Assembly (NCBI GenBank): GCA_013397935.1
Contig: VZRN01005622.1
Span: 1,753,260-1,817,259, forward strand
Direction: 5' to 3'
Length of the DNA: 64,000 bases
Origin: Dasyornis broadbenti
Taxonomy: Eukaryota > Chordata > Aves > Passeriformes > Dasyornithidae
Below the pieces are notes generated by a model. It had not been told where the DNA came from. It was given only the letters and a program-made list of their open reading frames with translations, and ran no database searches. Positions 45,171-57,570 of the stretch are shown here, one piece after another (position 1 is the first letter of the stretch; the number at the start of each line of letters is the position of its first letter). The position numbers and the translations under genes were made by a program.

Positions 45171-48164
45171 TTCCCTCTAGTTTATCCTCCAAATTCCTCC
45201 CTTATGTGTGTCTCCAGCGCAGACCCCTTTTTGTTGTTGCCGGCTGTGTGTCCCTGCGGCCTGGCTGCCTGGGAGCTGCTGGCTGGCTGGGCCTGAGGGA
45301 GAAGGACAGGGCATGGGATCAGCTGGACAGGCCCCTGCTGCAGCCGTGGCCGGCCAGGCAGGGTGGGGTTTGCCCTCTCAGGGAGCAAGGTGAGACTCTC
45401 TCAGTGCGTGTGCCACTGGCTCTGGATTGAACTGCCTCGAGTCGTGTTCAGAGCTGCAGCACGGTTGTCGCTTTAATGTCTGAGTACTTTGTTTCTGCCT
45501 GGACGCTTGATGAAGCCCATAGTCTCATACTTTGTCTCCTGACGTCACCTCACCTCCTTGGATATGACCCTATGACTTACTCTGGCCCTGACCCATTGTC
45601 CTATTCCCATTCCTGCAACTTCCCCCTGGCTCTAGACCCTCTGTTCTGAAAACATGGATTGTGTTGTGCCTAGCTGTGTGTTGACATCTCCGGTTGTTGA
45701 GAGGGTGACTGTCCCACTGTGTCACTTCCAGCTGAGTTCAGGGCCCTGTGCTCTGCTAGGGAAAGCCATTGTGATGGAAGAGGGAGAGGATGAGCACCAA
45801 AGGTCTGGGAAGCCCTGAGCATCTTGATGGAGATCTTGCTTTGAGCCCAGAGTACCGAGCAGGTCAGGACAGCTGTGCTGTGCTCCTAGGAGATCTATGC
45901 TGACTGTCCTGCTGCTGCAACAGGACAGGAACAACAGGGTCACTGCGTTAGGGAGAACCCCTCTCCCATCTGCCTGAGAGAGCCACCTGATCCCACAAAG
46001 AGGCTATCCCACTATCTGATGTGGGATAGAGTTTCCTCCAAGTCAGCTGGAGTGGTTGCGGTGTATTTAACCACCTCTCTTCAGGGACAGGATTTTGGCT
46101 GCAAGGATGATGTCCAGCAGCATCATTTGAAAGGTGGTTGTTTTTTTTATATCTCTTCATGGATAGGGGGTGTATGTCATGGAGAAGTCCCTTCCTCAGG
46201 GTCTTCTGCATCTAGGCTGATGGGAGAGACAGCCAAATTAAGGCTCATGAGGTGTTCCTCCAGCCAGGCACAAAGAGGTCAAGCAGATGGCCACGTGCTG
46301 AAGTTCATCCAGTGTCCTACAGCACAGGGCAAGGTGTTTTTTGTCCTGCAGTGGAATTTAACTCTTTTCCTGCGTAACACCACATTTGCCCCTGCCAGAT
46401 GTCCCTCAGTCTCAGGCTCATTGAAATCACAAGCCTCAGTTCCCCTGACCAGACAGTTCCTGATTTCTCCCTTCTGTCTCTGAACAGTTGGACCCTTCCT
46501 CAGCAAGCTGGATGATCTCCCTTGCAATCCATGCAAGGTGCTGTGCACATTTTCCCATTTTTCCCACAGCCGTTTTTCTCTCTCTCCATACCTGCATCAC
46601 CTGTTTTACCTGCTTTTTCCCTTCTGCTCTGCCTCTGGGCTAGGTCTCTCTCCAGACTCTGTCTAAAACCCTCTGCCTCATTTGCCTTCCCATCTGGCTT
46701 CCTTGTCTCTCTGGTCATGCTGTGAGCTGTCAGAAGCCAGGGGAGGAGGACCATCACAAGAGTAGAGCAGAGACTGGAGGGTGTCAGGGAGAGCGGAGGG
46801 GGAAGGCAGATTCCTAATCCAGAGTCCATCATTTGCTGGTGTCTTTGGCCTCTCCCAGGTATGTGCTCTCAGCTGCATGGCAGAAGTCCCCTTTTCCCAG
46901 AAGTGTGATTTTCCCATTGCTTCTACTTCACTATTGGCAAGCTCCTGAAAGGTTAATGAAGTCATTCACTGCAAAAGGAAAAAGCACCTCTTCCCATGTT
47001 TTGCATAAATTAATCTTGGAGATTATGGAGCAGCCGGTGCACAGGGCACAGGATATGCAGCTATGTCCTTGAATCTTGTCACCCAAAATGCAGCTCTGGG
47101 AGTGTCACGTAGGTGATACTGTGCACTCCAGCCCTTGATATGAACTTAGACTAAAATGTAGGTAAAAAGCTGTGGCCTCCTCAGTCATCTTTGTTCACGT
47201 TTCATTGTGTGTAACAGGGACTGGGAGGAGGTACCCAGGAATGCCCACAAGCCCTTCCTCCCATTGCGATGGATCCTTGTTTCCCGCAGATCCTCTTTAG
47301 AAAATGCCCTGTATCAAGTTTCATTCCCCCTGGATTTTTTTTCTGCCTGAGAAGTATGCAGAAAATCATTCAATTGGTTTTGAACCACATGAGTGGGAGC
47401 AGGAACCAACCCCAGAAGATAAGTGTTCTGACCTTTACCGCACTCAGATAACTGAAAATAATAACAAATAAATACATCTTGTTTCTAAACCTCAGACTTA
47501 GGGATATGTCCCTGCCTTATTCAACAAGAGCCTGAGCTCTTGGGAGGGCTGAGGTTGTGAACCTGGTAGCTGCCTGCAGTAAGCAGCAGCCCCTTTGCTT
47601 TCCTTTTGTAACTGGAGCTGGAACCAGTCCAGATATTCAGGATGTGAGGGGACAGGGCCAACATCCCCACACTCCTGCCATCTTGCTGCTGGGATCCTGC
47701 ATGTTTTCCTGTGGCTACTGTGCTGGGAGAATGAGAATTTGATTATTTCTGGCCTGTGTGTGTGTGTTTCTTTGCACTTTCTGCCTCTTGTTTTCAAATA
47801 TAGGGTTGACCATTTAGGGCCATACAAGGATGGCCACCAACCAGACCTCTGCAGGTATGCAGATCCTGAATAAGATTATGGGATTTGCTTGTAAAAAAAC
47901 AAAAAACAAAAGTGTTAAAACCTCCAAATCAGTGAGTGTTTGAAAATAAGGGAACCTGTCTAGAAGGAGGACATGCTGAACTGTGGCTTACAGCGAGCTC
48001 CCCAGGTCTGGGTCTTAGGTCACTGACTCAGACTTCCATCATCTCCGCATGGAAGCTGAACTGGGGAGGTCCATCTGAGACAGCCTCTCTCTGCAGGCCA
48101 CTGGTGACAGTAAATATTTGTACACTGCATGCTGAAGTGCTGATTTGGGGCTGGAGTCCCATCA
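45171..48164. other. Noncoding stretch, nothing recognised
   Basis: Average composition, short TG repeat at 47757-47767, no exon or repeat family recognised. Confidence 0.55.
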
Positions 48165-48240
48165 TGCAGTGTGCTGTCCAGACCCTGGAAAGAGACAGTC
48201 CCTGTCCTGAAGGACTAACTGCAATCCCAAATTAGAGCAT
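48165..48240 (-). repeat. Possible ancient SINE/LINE fragment
   Basis: CCAGACCCTGGAAAGAGACA, GTCCCTGTCCTGAAGGACTA, ACTGCAATCCCAAATTAGAG resembles the antisense wording of an old amniote repeat (GACAGTCCCTGCCCTGAAGAGC...). Short and diverged. Confidence 0.4.
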
Positions 48241-48699
48241 TCATGGTGCTTTCTGTGGTGGCTGTGACTTGATGTTCCTTCGGTAGGATGTAACTTCCCT
48301 CCTCTGTTACATGGGGATTTTGTTTGCTTGGTTTCTGCCATCCAAACCACCAGCAGCTGAAGAGACGCCTGTATGCAGACCATGGGGAGGATATTGGGAG
48401 GTTTCTGGCACTCTGTCAGTGTAAAGCACCTTATTTATTAGAGTCTAATGCCCGTTTGGGATGTACTTCTGATCTAAAGCTCCTGAATTCCTCCCTTTTA
48501 ACGCTAAAGAAGCTATTCAGAGGCCCCTTGGGCCCAATGTGTGCTTCTGCTGAAGACTGCCCTGATCATATATCTACCACTGTCTTGCCCAGACTTCGGG
48601 TTCAGTGATTTTGTTTTCATTAGATCTCCTCCAACTCACCTCTTCCTGCAGGGATTCCAGCAGAAACCCAAATAAATATGATATTCAGTGGGCTGCGCA

Positions 48700-48736
48700 C
48701 ATGTTTCCATACACTATTGCAGTGTATGGAAACGTG
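48700..48736. repeat. Inverted repeat, 16-bp stem, 5-base loop
   Basis: The arms 48700-48715 and 48721-48736 pair with 15 Watson-Crick pairs and one G-T, around the loop ATTGC. Weak extension is possible outward. The stem is too short and the loop too small for a standard precursor microRNA. Confidence 0.85.
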
Positions 48737-49203
48737 CATTTTCAGCATGCAACCTGATACGTGCCTGGATGTTTGCATTTGTGTTGTGTGGACGCTTGCA
48801 TTCATGTCTGCCAGTGTGTTTGGTCTGGAGGAGGTAGCAGCAAAGGCCCTGGCAGCTGGGAAGAAAGGAATGACAGGCTTGCTAGGGGAGGGAGGAGAGA
48901 GTTTGGTAGCTGAGATGAGGATTGGGTAACAACTGGAGGGGGAGATCAGATTTAGGATCCATGTTGCTCACTTAAGAAAATAAGAGAAGAAGCAGTACAT
49001 TGTTTATTGGGGATTGTGTTATTCCTGTACATTATTTATTAGTCTTCTGCTAATGGTACTGCATAAAGAAGTGGCACTTCTAGAGAAATTTCACAGACAG
49101 CTGGAGGATCAGTTCCAGGAGGTATTGTAACCAGGTCAGGTTGGTGTAGGGAATCCTGCTGGGCTCAGTTTTGACAGGCTTTGGAAAAGAGAAGATTGTT
49201 CAG

Positions 49204-49234
49204 NNNNNNNNNNNNNNNNNNNNNNNNNNNNNNN
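49204..49234. other. Assembly gap (31 N) before a G-run
   Basis: The N-run ends in nine or more G residues, so a homopolymer or G4-type stretch probably stopped the assembly. Confidence 0.9.
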
Positions 49235-50847
49235 GGGGGGGGGTGTCTGTGACTCACCAGGGAACAATGATCGCTGTGAGGATAAAGGGGCAGGCTGGAA
49301 GAAGACCTGGAGACAATGGTGAATTCCTGGTTTCAGCTGCTTCAGGATTCCAGCCTGAAGTACAAGAAAGCGTGAGAAAATGAAGTGTTTAGGAGGAAGC
49401 TTTAGGAGTAACAAAGGCAGCTGGTGAGAGAGAGCCAGAAGTAAGGAGAAAGCAATGCTGCACCTTGAAGTGGGTCCTGATTTTGAGGCAGGAGTTGGAA
49501 GAATGGATGTGCAGAAAGAGGTGGCCTGTGGAGTGACTGACTGAACCCTTCCTGAGTTACCTGTAGTGTCTGTTAGCACAGACCTGCTGGTTTGCAGCCT
49601 CAGCAGACAGGACAGGCAAAGCAGAGGTGTTGAGGTACCCAGGGACAGGAGACTGGGTAGGTTTATGAAGTTTGTAGTGCAGACAGATGGGTGCCAGGAT
49701 GGAAGCCACTAGCCAGTTCTTGGATACTGGTCCTTCCTTGCATTTGAAAGATGTCCAGTCACTTTGAGAGGTGGGAGTGGTATTCTGATTGGGGGCATTC
49801 TTCTTTCACTCAGCCATGAATCTGAAATCAGCCAATACTGGAGGAGGAAATCATGCCACTGGTGCAAACTGTCTTTGGGTGAGAAGCCAACTCATAGTCC
49901 CCAAAATAACCAGACAAAATGTAAATGTTTTATTTCTAAGGTTTGTTTCACCCCACCACGTTCAACCATTGGGTGGGAACACTCTCCTTACTGCTTGTGA
50001 CTTGTTTCCATGAGCCAAGAGCAGGTCTAAATGGAAGTTGCCTTGGTGACTCTTCAGCCTGAGGATCTCAGTGCTGAGCTGGTGCAGAATTTTGGGGCTG
50101 GAGGGGGAGGAGGAGAAACTGCAACATAAACACAGCTTCATGGGCTGTCCTTTATTTTTCTGACTGCAGTATGAAGCCAACTTTGTTAGATATAGTCACA
50201 CTATGAACATGGGCAGTCCTATAGGACAGACAGGAGCTGCATTAGCCAGAGTCAGCCTCTGCCCTCAGCCATCAGTACAGCACAGCGGAGCTACCGTTAC
50301 TGAGGGTGTTGGGATGCTATTTCTAATTTCAAACAGAATTGATGCGAATCATTCAACAAGTACTTGTGACTGTTGGTGTATTCAAGAGTTGTTTTGGGGT
50401 TTTTTTGCAGTTATTGTCTTAACACTGCACTGCACCCTACAGCAAACCTCCTTGTGTGCAGCAATCCTATGGGTGTGGGTAGTGCTAAGTGCACTGAGAA
50501 CTGTAACAATAACTGTGTGAGAGTGGCCTGGAGGTTTGGAATTAACCAGGCCCTGATGGGACACGACTCTGTTAATCCGCTGTGTCCATTAGAATAGAAG
50601 GTGACTTCGGTGACTTCGGCCGACCAACTGAAATGCCTTCAGAGAGGTTTTCTCTACCTTGGGAGAATGTAGGATCATCTGAGATCTGGGACTTGAGTTC
50701 TAGTAGGGATTATCCATTGGGAAAGGACAGTCCATTTTGAAAGTGAAGTGCTGACGAGTCCAAGAATGATAAAATCACCCTTGGACTTTTTTTTATGTAT
50801 GTGTGTGAACTCCTAGAAGTCATCTATGTTGGTATAAATGAGATCAT

Positions 50848-50975
50848 TTGGCCTAATTAGTTCCAAGCTTAATTAGCAGTAATTATCCCAACATGGGAGT
50901 AATACTCGAGTAGGAAGTACTGAGTCCTCGATTAGATAGATCTCTAATTGGTGTTACAATATTGTAATTAAAGCA
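50848..50975. promoter_or_regulatory. Candidate enhancer: cluster of four TAATTA homeodomain cores
   Basis: TAATTA occurs at 50854, 50870, 50880 and 50965, with CTAATTGG and ATTAGAT between. Spacing of the first three is 16 and 10 bases. The flanks are complex and non-repetitive. TAATTA is the core for many homeodomain factors, so a developmental enhancer is plausible. This is inference from motif density only. Confidence 0.4.
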
Positions 50976-51137
50976 TGCTTGTACGCCTCTGCCTCTGCAA
51001 GTGATTTGTTTTATGTCTGATTAAACAGGGAGTCCGGCAGCCTCAAGGAGGCCAGGACATCACCACTGATTGAAACAGTGTATTATTCTTTGTTATAGGA
51101 AAGAAATGATGAATCACATGTACTAGGAAACACTGTG

Positions 51138-51204
51138 GGCCAAATTAGTCCTTTGAGTAATTGCTACTGGAGTTAGGGAAATTACAACAGGGGTAAATTT
51201 GGCC
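51138..51204. repeat. Fossil hairpin MITE-like element
   Basis: Perfect 9-base terminal inverted repeats, GGCCAAATT (51138-51146) and AATTTGGCC (51196-51204), enclose 49 bases that include GGAGTTAGGGAAATTACAAC and AGGGGTAA. The wording fits old palindromic repeats common in reptile genomes. It is 67 bases long with no coding capacity. Confidence 0.65.
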
Positions 51205-51916
51205 TCAAGTATATAAGCTCTATCTGTGTATCACACAGTTAAACAAATACTCATTTGAATGTGCAGTCTGGCAATTACACCATCAGACAAATGCAAGTGA
51301 GTTAATCTGCATTTGCGATCACTGGATTGCAGGGGTGAGTTTGGCTGCTGGGTGGTGGTTATTAGGTTGCACATTCTGCTCAGATTTTGTGGGAGGTGGT
51401 GTCATACGTCCCAGGATGCAGCTGGCATAGTTTCAGATGGCCACTACTGGCTGCAGGGTCCTTTCCCTGTCGAGATGAGACTTGGAAGGTACCGCTAGGG
51501 CCACCAGGAGCACCTTGCAACTGGAGGAGATGGACAGATAAAGAGTCCTCTTTTCTTCCAGCATTGTTACCTTCAGTCTGGCTGGTCTGATCCTCCCTGG
51601 CAGAAGACCCTTCAGAATAGCAGGTAAACATGTTTTTTGAAGAAGTTTAAAACGAAGAGAGTGAAATGGGAGCTTTCTGAAATTAGTCAGCATCAAAACA
51701 CGAAAGCTTCCTATGTCTTTTTAAGAAACCACCTCCTTAGGAGTTGGCAAGTGTGCTGCTTTATTACTTATCTGTTCGCTACATGAGTGGGCGACTGCAC
51801 TTCCTGATTTGGTTCTCCAACATAGAGAGATCATCAGCATAGGTCTGTAGAGGACAGTAACTCCTCGCCTACAGAAAGTAACAAATAGGAATGCATGTAT
51901 CCTCTGGCTGTCACAA
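51205..51916. other. Noncoding stretch
   Basis: Starts AT-rich (to about 51310) as part of the same conserved-looking block, then average composition. No exon recognised. Confidence 0.5.
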
Positions 51917-52080
51917 AGGATTTCAAAGCACATTGGAGTCATATCCGAAGTAAAACGTCATCTTATTTCCATTTTACAGCTGCAGAAACTGAGGCACAGA
52001 TCAGTTATTTCTCTTGCTGCAGCTCATGGAGCTGGTGTGTATGGCAGCACGAGGAATGCAGTGCAGGTCTCATCGTCTTC
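51917..52080 (-). repeat. Ancient MIR-like SINE (antisense)
   Basis: In plus-strand wording: AGGATTTCAAAGCACATTGG, TCTTATTTCCATTTTACAGC, TGCAGAAACTGAGGCACAG, then a degraded CTTGCTGCAGCTCATGGAGC and ATGGCAGCACGAGGAATGCA. This matches the reverse complement of MIR (CCATTTTACAGATGAGGAAA...CTGAGGCACAGAGAGG). Confidence 0.8.
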
Positions 52081-55000
52081 TGCTTCACCCACAAAAACAT
52101 CTTTCTTTTCCAGGAGTGAGAGTCCTCTCAGAAAGAAGGAGATGACTTGAGCAAGGAAATAAAGTACACAGAATTCTGTTAAAGCAATATTAGGGATAAG
52201 AATTTAAACACCCCATACACGGGAATTCAAAGCAAGGGTTTCCATAGCAGCGTTGCTTGGCCATATTGTATATACACTGTTTTGCATTGTGCTGGTGATG
52301 TCAAAGGCATATTCTAATATCTGTGTGTGCAATATGTCTGAATCAGAGTTGCTATGAAACTTAAGGGTGAATTACACCATGGAGGCATATTCTTGTGTGG
52401 TGTTGGGAGGAAATAACAGAACTAGGTTTTGTTAGGATTTTTCTCCAGAGATATTTTTTCTTAGAAAATTGCTGATTTGCCAGAATTGTTGCTATTTTCA
52501 GGAAAAGTTGACTCCAATTTTGTGTTTCATCTTGGAAAAAAAAAATAGAGAAAAATTTAAAGCTGTCAAAATGAAGTATTTCAAGAAGGTAAAATGAAAC
52601 CTTGCATTTGGTTCATTTAGTCATAGTTTCTAGGTACAAATTTTGAAAACTACTTTTTTGGGTTTTTTTTTAACCTGATCAGATATAGAACAGTTATTTG
52701 AAATTTCTGAAAATCTTGAAGGAATTAAAAGCTTGTTATTTCACACTACATAGTCCTGAACTGTCCTGGGAGTAGCAGGTGACAAGCAAGTGACTCCACC
52801 GTCCATCACCATGTGTGGTTGCCCGGTTGTGTGTTGCAATGGGAGCAGTGGGAGAGGTTTCCCACTAAATACCTCTCTGACTACCTGGTAAATGCACTAG
52901 CAAAAAACGCCTGCTCAAAAAAATGCTCAAATCTTTATTTTTCCAGAGGCTCAACTCTCTGTAAAAAAACCCAGAATCACCTGGATATGATAAGGTTAAG
53001 ACTTTGGACCGGGAGTGTTTTGGGTGTGAGCCACATCATTAAACCTCGATTCAGCAGATGATGGGATCTCTGAGGGGAACTGCTGCCTCTCCCTGCCCCA
53101 CACTGAGGGTAATGGGACCTGTCCTTCTCACCTGTCCTGGCAGCACAACTCTTCCCTGTGCTCACCCTGTTCTGCCCCTCGCTTCCAAACACCTCATCCA
53201 TGCTCTGAAGCTCTCTGGGGGAGCAGGAGGGATGTTGCACCCCGGTATGGAAAACAGTGCTCGCACTCATGGAAAAGCCCTGTGAGTTATTTTGGCATCA
53301 CTCTTCCTGCTGGCAGCAATGTTTCCTCACTGCCAGCATTCCCAAATGTTGGTGTAGCCTGCATGCCAACGTCTCCCTTCTCCCTGCCCCCACATGTTGC
53401 AATTGCTAATTTCTGTGCCTGTGCCTGAAGAGCTGTAGTTTAGACTTGCTTTCCCATGCATTGAAGCCATTCTTGTTTAGGGAAGAAACTGCAAAAGGGG
53501 TGTGGGAGAGAGGAAAAAAGAAGAGAGCTGGGGTTTTTTTCCTATGTGTGTCAGTGACGAATGCTGGGTATTAGAGAGGCAAGCTGACAAACATCTGAAT
53601 GAGTGGAAGAGACTTCTAACCCAAAGGGAGGAGTTGTGGTTTAGGTTAAAGCCACAAAGGAAGTGAAGGAGGTTACCACTTTCCTGTCTGTGGGCAGGAG
53701 GTTCTCCTTGTGCTCATTTGAAGGCTTAGCTCTAGCTCATTCTTCCCTAGGAACATACTCATCTGTGTACTTCTTGAAAGGCATTCGAGCTGGCGTCTGA
53801 TCTTGGGAGTGACAAACATCCCCTTTATACTCAGAAATCAGCAGGAGCTGGGAGCTAAAGATCTGGGAATCACAGTCTAATTTATGGAGCCAGATATTCT
53901 AAAGCGTCTTGTTAAGCCATGTGTCTTGTTTGGTGCTAGATCTTGTAGTGTTTTTCTCTGTGCTTCTTCCTGTTGCTGATTCCACTTGAATTTTTTGTAG
54001 TAAATATCTGTATGTACCTCTGGGGTCTGTTGGCTCCCCACAGGCCTCACTTCTCTCATGTTCCTGAGTGATTGGCAAATTGTGTAGCCATCCTGCCTGG
54101 ATTTAGCAGTCTAGCGTGCTGATACAGAACAGATTCTGAATGTCATCGGGTTCCTACCAGCATGGTCTGTGATCAGGATTTTTCTTGATTTTCAGTGCTT
54201 ACTTTTCTTTTACTGGTGTGGAAGCTTTAGCAGTATGTGGTTGTAAAGTTTGTTGTCTCAGTTCTACAGCTTCACTCTTCATCTGCAAGAAGAGAGTGAG
54301 TGGTTAATCCTGGTGTGCTGCAGAAGGCATGCCAGGAGGGAGATGAAAGAATACAGAATTGCTCTTACAAGAGCATGAGCCTTCTCCTGAGTCAGAGGAG
54401 CATGGGCACATGAACCAGCAATCTTAATCCGAGCTATCAGCTGGTAACTGCACAGTTAGAACCACTGTCAGTGACAGTGACTTTAGTAGGTGCTGCCAGT
54501 GCCTTCTGATTACTGTGCACTGCTGTACATGAAAAGAGCATCTGAAAGGTGCTCCCTGAAGAGCCGTTTTGTGGTCTCTAACCTTCCATTAACAGCTCAC
54601 CTTAGACCCTAACCCTGGCCTTGGGATGCAGCAGAGTTATTTCATTTACCAGGTGTGAAAATCATATTTTGCCATGTGAGGATGATTACTCTCTCAGGTG
54701 TATTACAGCAACTGGGGTTTCTTTTTTTGTTTGGGTTTTTAAATGCTTTGTTAGAACTACAAGATATCATTAAAGATTTATATGTGGCAAATGTGTCCTT
54801 TTCTGCAGAGTGTTTCCTTTTAGAGACCTTCACGGTATTGATTTCAAGTAGATTTTCCTCCTCTGTTTTAAAACGTTTCCTTTGCCTATGGATTTTCAGC
54901 ATTACTCACTGGAGCTCTGTGCAGTACATTCCCCAGACTATATTATCAAGCCAGAGTCCCTTACTGCTGCTCTTCAGGGACCACTTCTGAAGCTGGAGAG

Positions 55001-57429
55001 ACCTTTCATTTGCTGTGTTCACTCAGTCCTGAGCAGCTATCCAGCATTACATCCTTATTACTCCAAGATGTATGCTGTCTTCTAACTGAGCCATGGGTCT
55101 GCTTTCACCATGTGCCAGTGGATCCCACACCTAGTCTGGCAAGAGCCTTGAGCTGTCCCTTCCTTGGACTGAGCAGTATTTGTCTGGATGTTTTAGATGT
55201 AAAGGAAAAACAAACTGTGTTATGGGGAGATGAAACTGGAGTGGTAAGCAGCTGATACTGTAAGGTCATTTGGTTTTGGTGTCAGCATTCCATTGCTCAA
55301 ACTCATCCTTGTGGCCACTAGAGTGTGGAATAGGGATTACTTTTTAGAGAGGGCAAAGGACTCATCAGGGAGGCTGAGAGTGCTGGCATGGTGCAGATCT
55401 AGAGGAGTGAGCTACCAATACCCTCTCAAGGAGCAGGCTGGTGTCCACCAGCCATTGCTGTGCCCCAGGATGAGATCCTCAGGTTCATGTTCTGCTGGTG
55501 GCTGAAACAGCTGAGTGACAGCCAGCTGATGGTGTGGGTTCAGCCATCTTTAGGTGGATCATATCTATAAGATGTTGAAGACTTGGATTCAGACCTTAAA
55601 ACATCTGGCTTATGGAATTTGGCTTTGTTTATTGTGTTATAGCCTTAGGGCCACAGAAAGTGCAGCTTTATTGAAATCATTGGAGTTGTGCTTGCTTATG
55701 GCATCAGGGAGCTGGGGACGCGGTTTTTTTTTTGGAATGTGTTGCCAGGAACATAAACCCTTTCTTTGGGAGATGCTTTGTAAGGATGACTCAAGTAAAT
55801 GCCTGGGAAACATTGCCCTAATGGAAACAAGACGTGGAAATGATTGAGTCTTAGAACAACCCTTATTTCTCCCCCACATCTGTGACTTTCAGAATCCACC
55901 ATCCTAAGGCTCAGTCCTTCTCTCCTTCCTCATTATCATCTAGTTTTGAACATCATATACACCACCAAGAGCAAGAACACCACGGGGGACACTTCAGTCT
56001 CTGCACATGGGGGAAATAGGGACTTGAAAGAGGATGCCAACTGACTTGCATGGAATCCAGGCAGGCTGAATTGTGACACTGGACAAAGCAGCAGCAATCT
56101 GTTATCAGATTCTGAAGTGGAAGGTATCTGCGCTTCGGCATTTAAATGTTTACAGGAGATTCTTGCTACAGTCTTTGATGCTGGATACTCATATAAAAGC
56201 AATTACCGAAATCCAAGTGATTTCTAAGGACACAGTACACAGAGTATTACCTGCGTTTCTTGCATGCTGGATGTATTGCTGGCATTCATTTTGTCTTGGT
56301 TTGACAGAAGGGGCAGGCAAAAAGTGCCGGTTGTGTGTAGGAGCAGCCCATGTTATAAGCAAGTTAAGGCACAGGGAGTGTCCCATCAGAGTTACATTAC
56401 CAAGGCAGGTCCCCTGTGCAGCACCAGCTCACATATTAAATGGATGCTCTGGAATATAAGAATATAGCTGGAAAGAAGCATGCTGTCCTAGGCGTCTCTC
56501 AGGACCTGCAAGGCAGGTATTGTCAGCAGATGTATTCATGCTAGGGAATAACCTGGTATGATTTAAAATAAGCTGGCAGATTTTGTGCTCAGATGGACTA
56601 GGAACATTCACACAGCCTGTTGTTGCAGTTCAGCTGTGAGAAGCCAGTACTGTCAGCGGAGAGGAACTGGCAAAATGTTTGGGCAGAAGTATGTCCAGTC
56701 ATGACATCTGTTGCTAAAGTGGTCTACAGTTTGCACCATAAAAGTGCATAAGTAAAAATGGAAAAGAACAAGAGTGAAGTGTTTATATATGCAAGCCAAA
56801 ACTCTTGAGTGCCCTCTAATAACGAAGAGTCCTGTTTTTGTTGGTATTGTCCTCTATCAACTAAGACCTTGCAGATTTGAAAGCTGATAATTACTGCAGA
56901 AGAAAGTCAGTACCATACTGATGATAAGCCAATGACTAAGGAGTAAGGGGGAAAATCTGCTTGTTTTCTTTGGAGGTATCTCACTGTTTTATGTAATTTT
57001 GGTATAACACCTGTAAATCAGGGACTGGTACTTTTGAAATGTATTTCTTTCATCAAAAGCTATTTGAAACAACAGGTTGCACCTATCCATTCAGTCTAAG
57101 CTCCCTTGACATTTTTAAATGACAGATAATGAAAACTGTCTTCATTATAACTCAAGCAATTTCATCAGACTGTCACCGGCAAACAATGGCAAATTAAAGA
57201 TTGAACAACCCTCAACTCTACTCTCTGAGGTACCTATGCTAGAGTACCTGGTATCTTTTCAGCTTTTAGGAAATATAAGAGGTGATTTGTCAGCGGGAAG
57301 GGTTCTGCGATGTGAGGCACTAGAGGTCAACAGGAACATGTTAAAATCTGTCTGGGAGCCAGCGGTCAGATGGCATAAAAATGGAGCACAAATGTGAGAA
57401 TGATCGTGGGTGAGAGACATGGCTTATCT
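52081..57429. other. Noncoding stretch, nothing recognised
   Basis: AT-rich at 52.3-52.75 kb, average elsewhere. No exon, RNA gene or repeat family is recognised. Confidence 0.55.
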
Positions 57430-57570
57430 AACTGAGCGCTGAATTCTGCACTGCCTTCAGTTTATGAATGGATTTAAAGCATGGTGCCAAACAGACCATA
57501 TTGCAGTTGTCTAATCCTTAGGTGACAGAGGCAGGCATGATTGTAGGCAGAGCTGCATCCAAGAGGACTC
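57430..57570 (+). repeat. Possible ancient interspersed repeat
   Basis: GCTGAATTCTGCACTGCCTT, CAGTTTATGAATGGATTTAA, CCATATTGCAGTTGTCTAAT and CCTTAGGTGACAGAGGCAGG resemble an old vertebrate repeat that contains GCAGTTTATGAA...TTGCAGTAGTCCAG...GGTGACAAAGGC. I cannot name the family. Confidence 0.4.

Larger units (their letters stand above)
48241..51137. other. Noncoding stretch with hairpin, gap and homeodomain-site cluster
   Basis: Holds a 16-bp hairpin (48700-48736), a 31-N gap next to a G-run (49204-49234), a 9-base tandem (GGTGACTTC at 50600 and 50609) and, from 50840, an AT-rich block with several TAATTA cores. No exon is recognised. Confidence 0.5.

Noticed and set aside
48697..48740. 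MicroRNA precursor
   Set aside because: The stem is only about 16-21 bp and the loop 5 bases, below the size Dicer needs.
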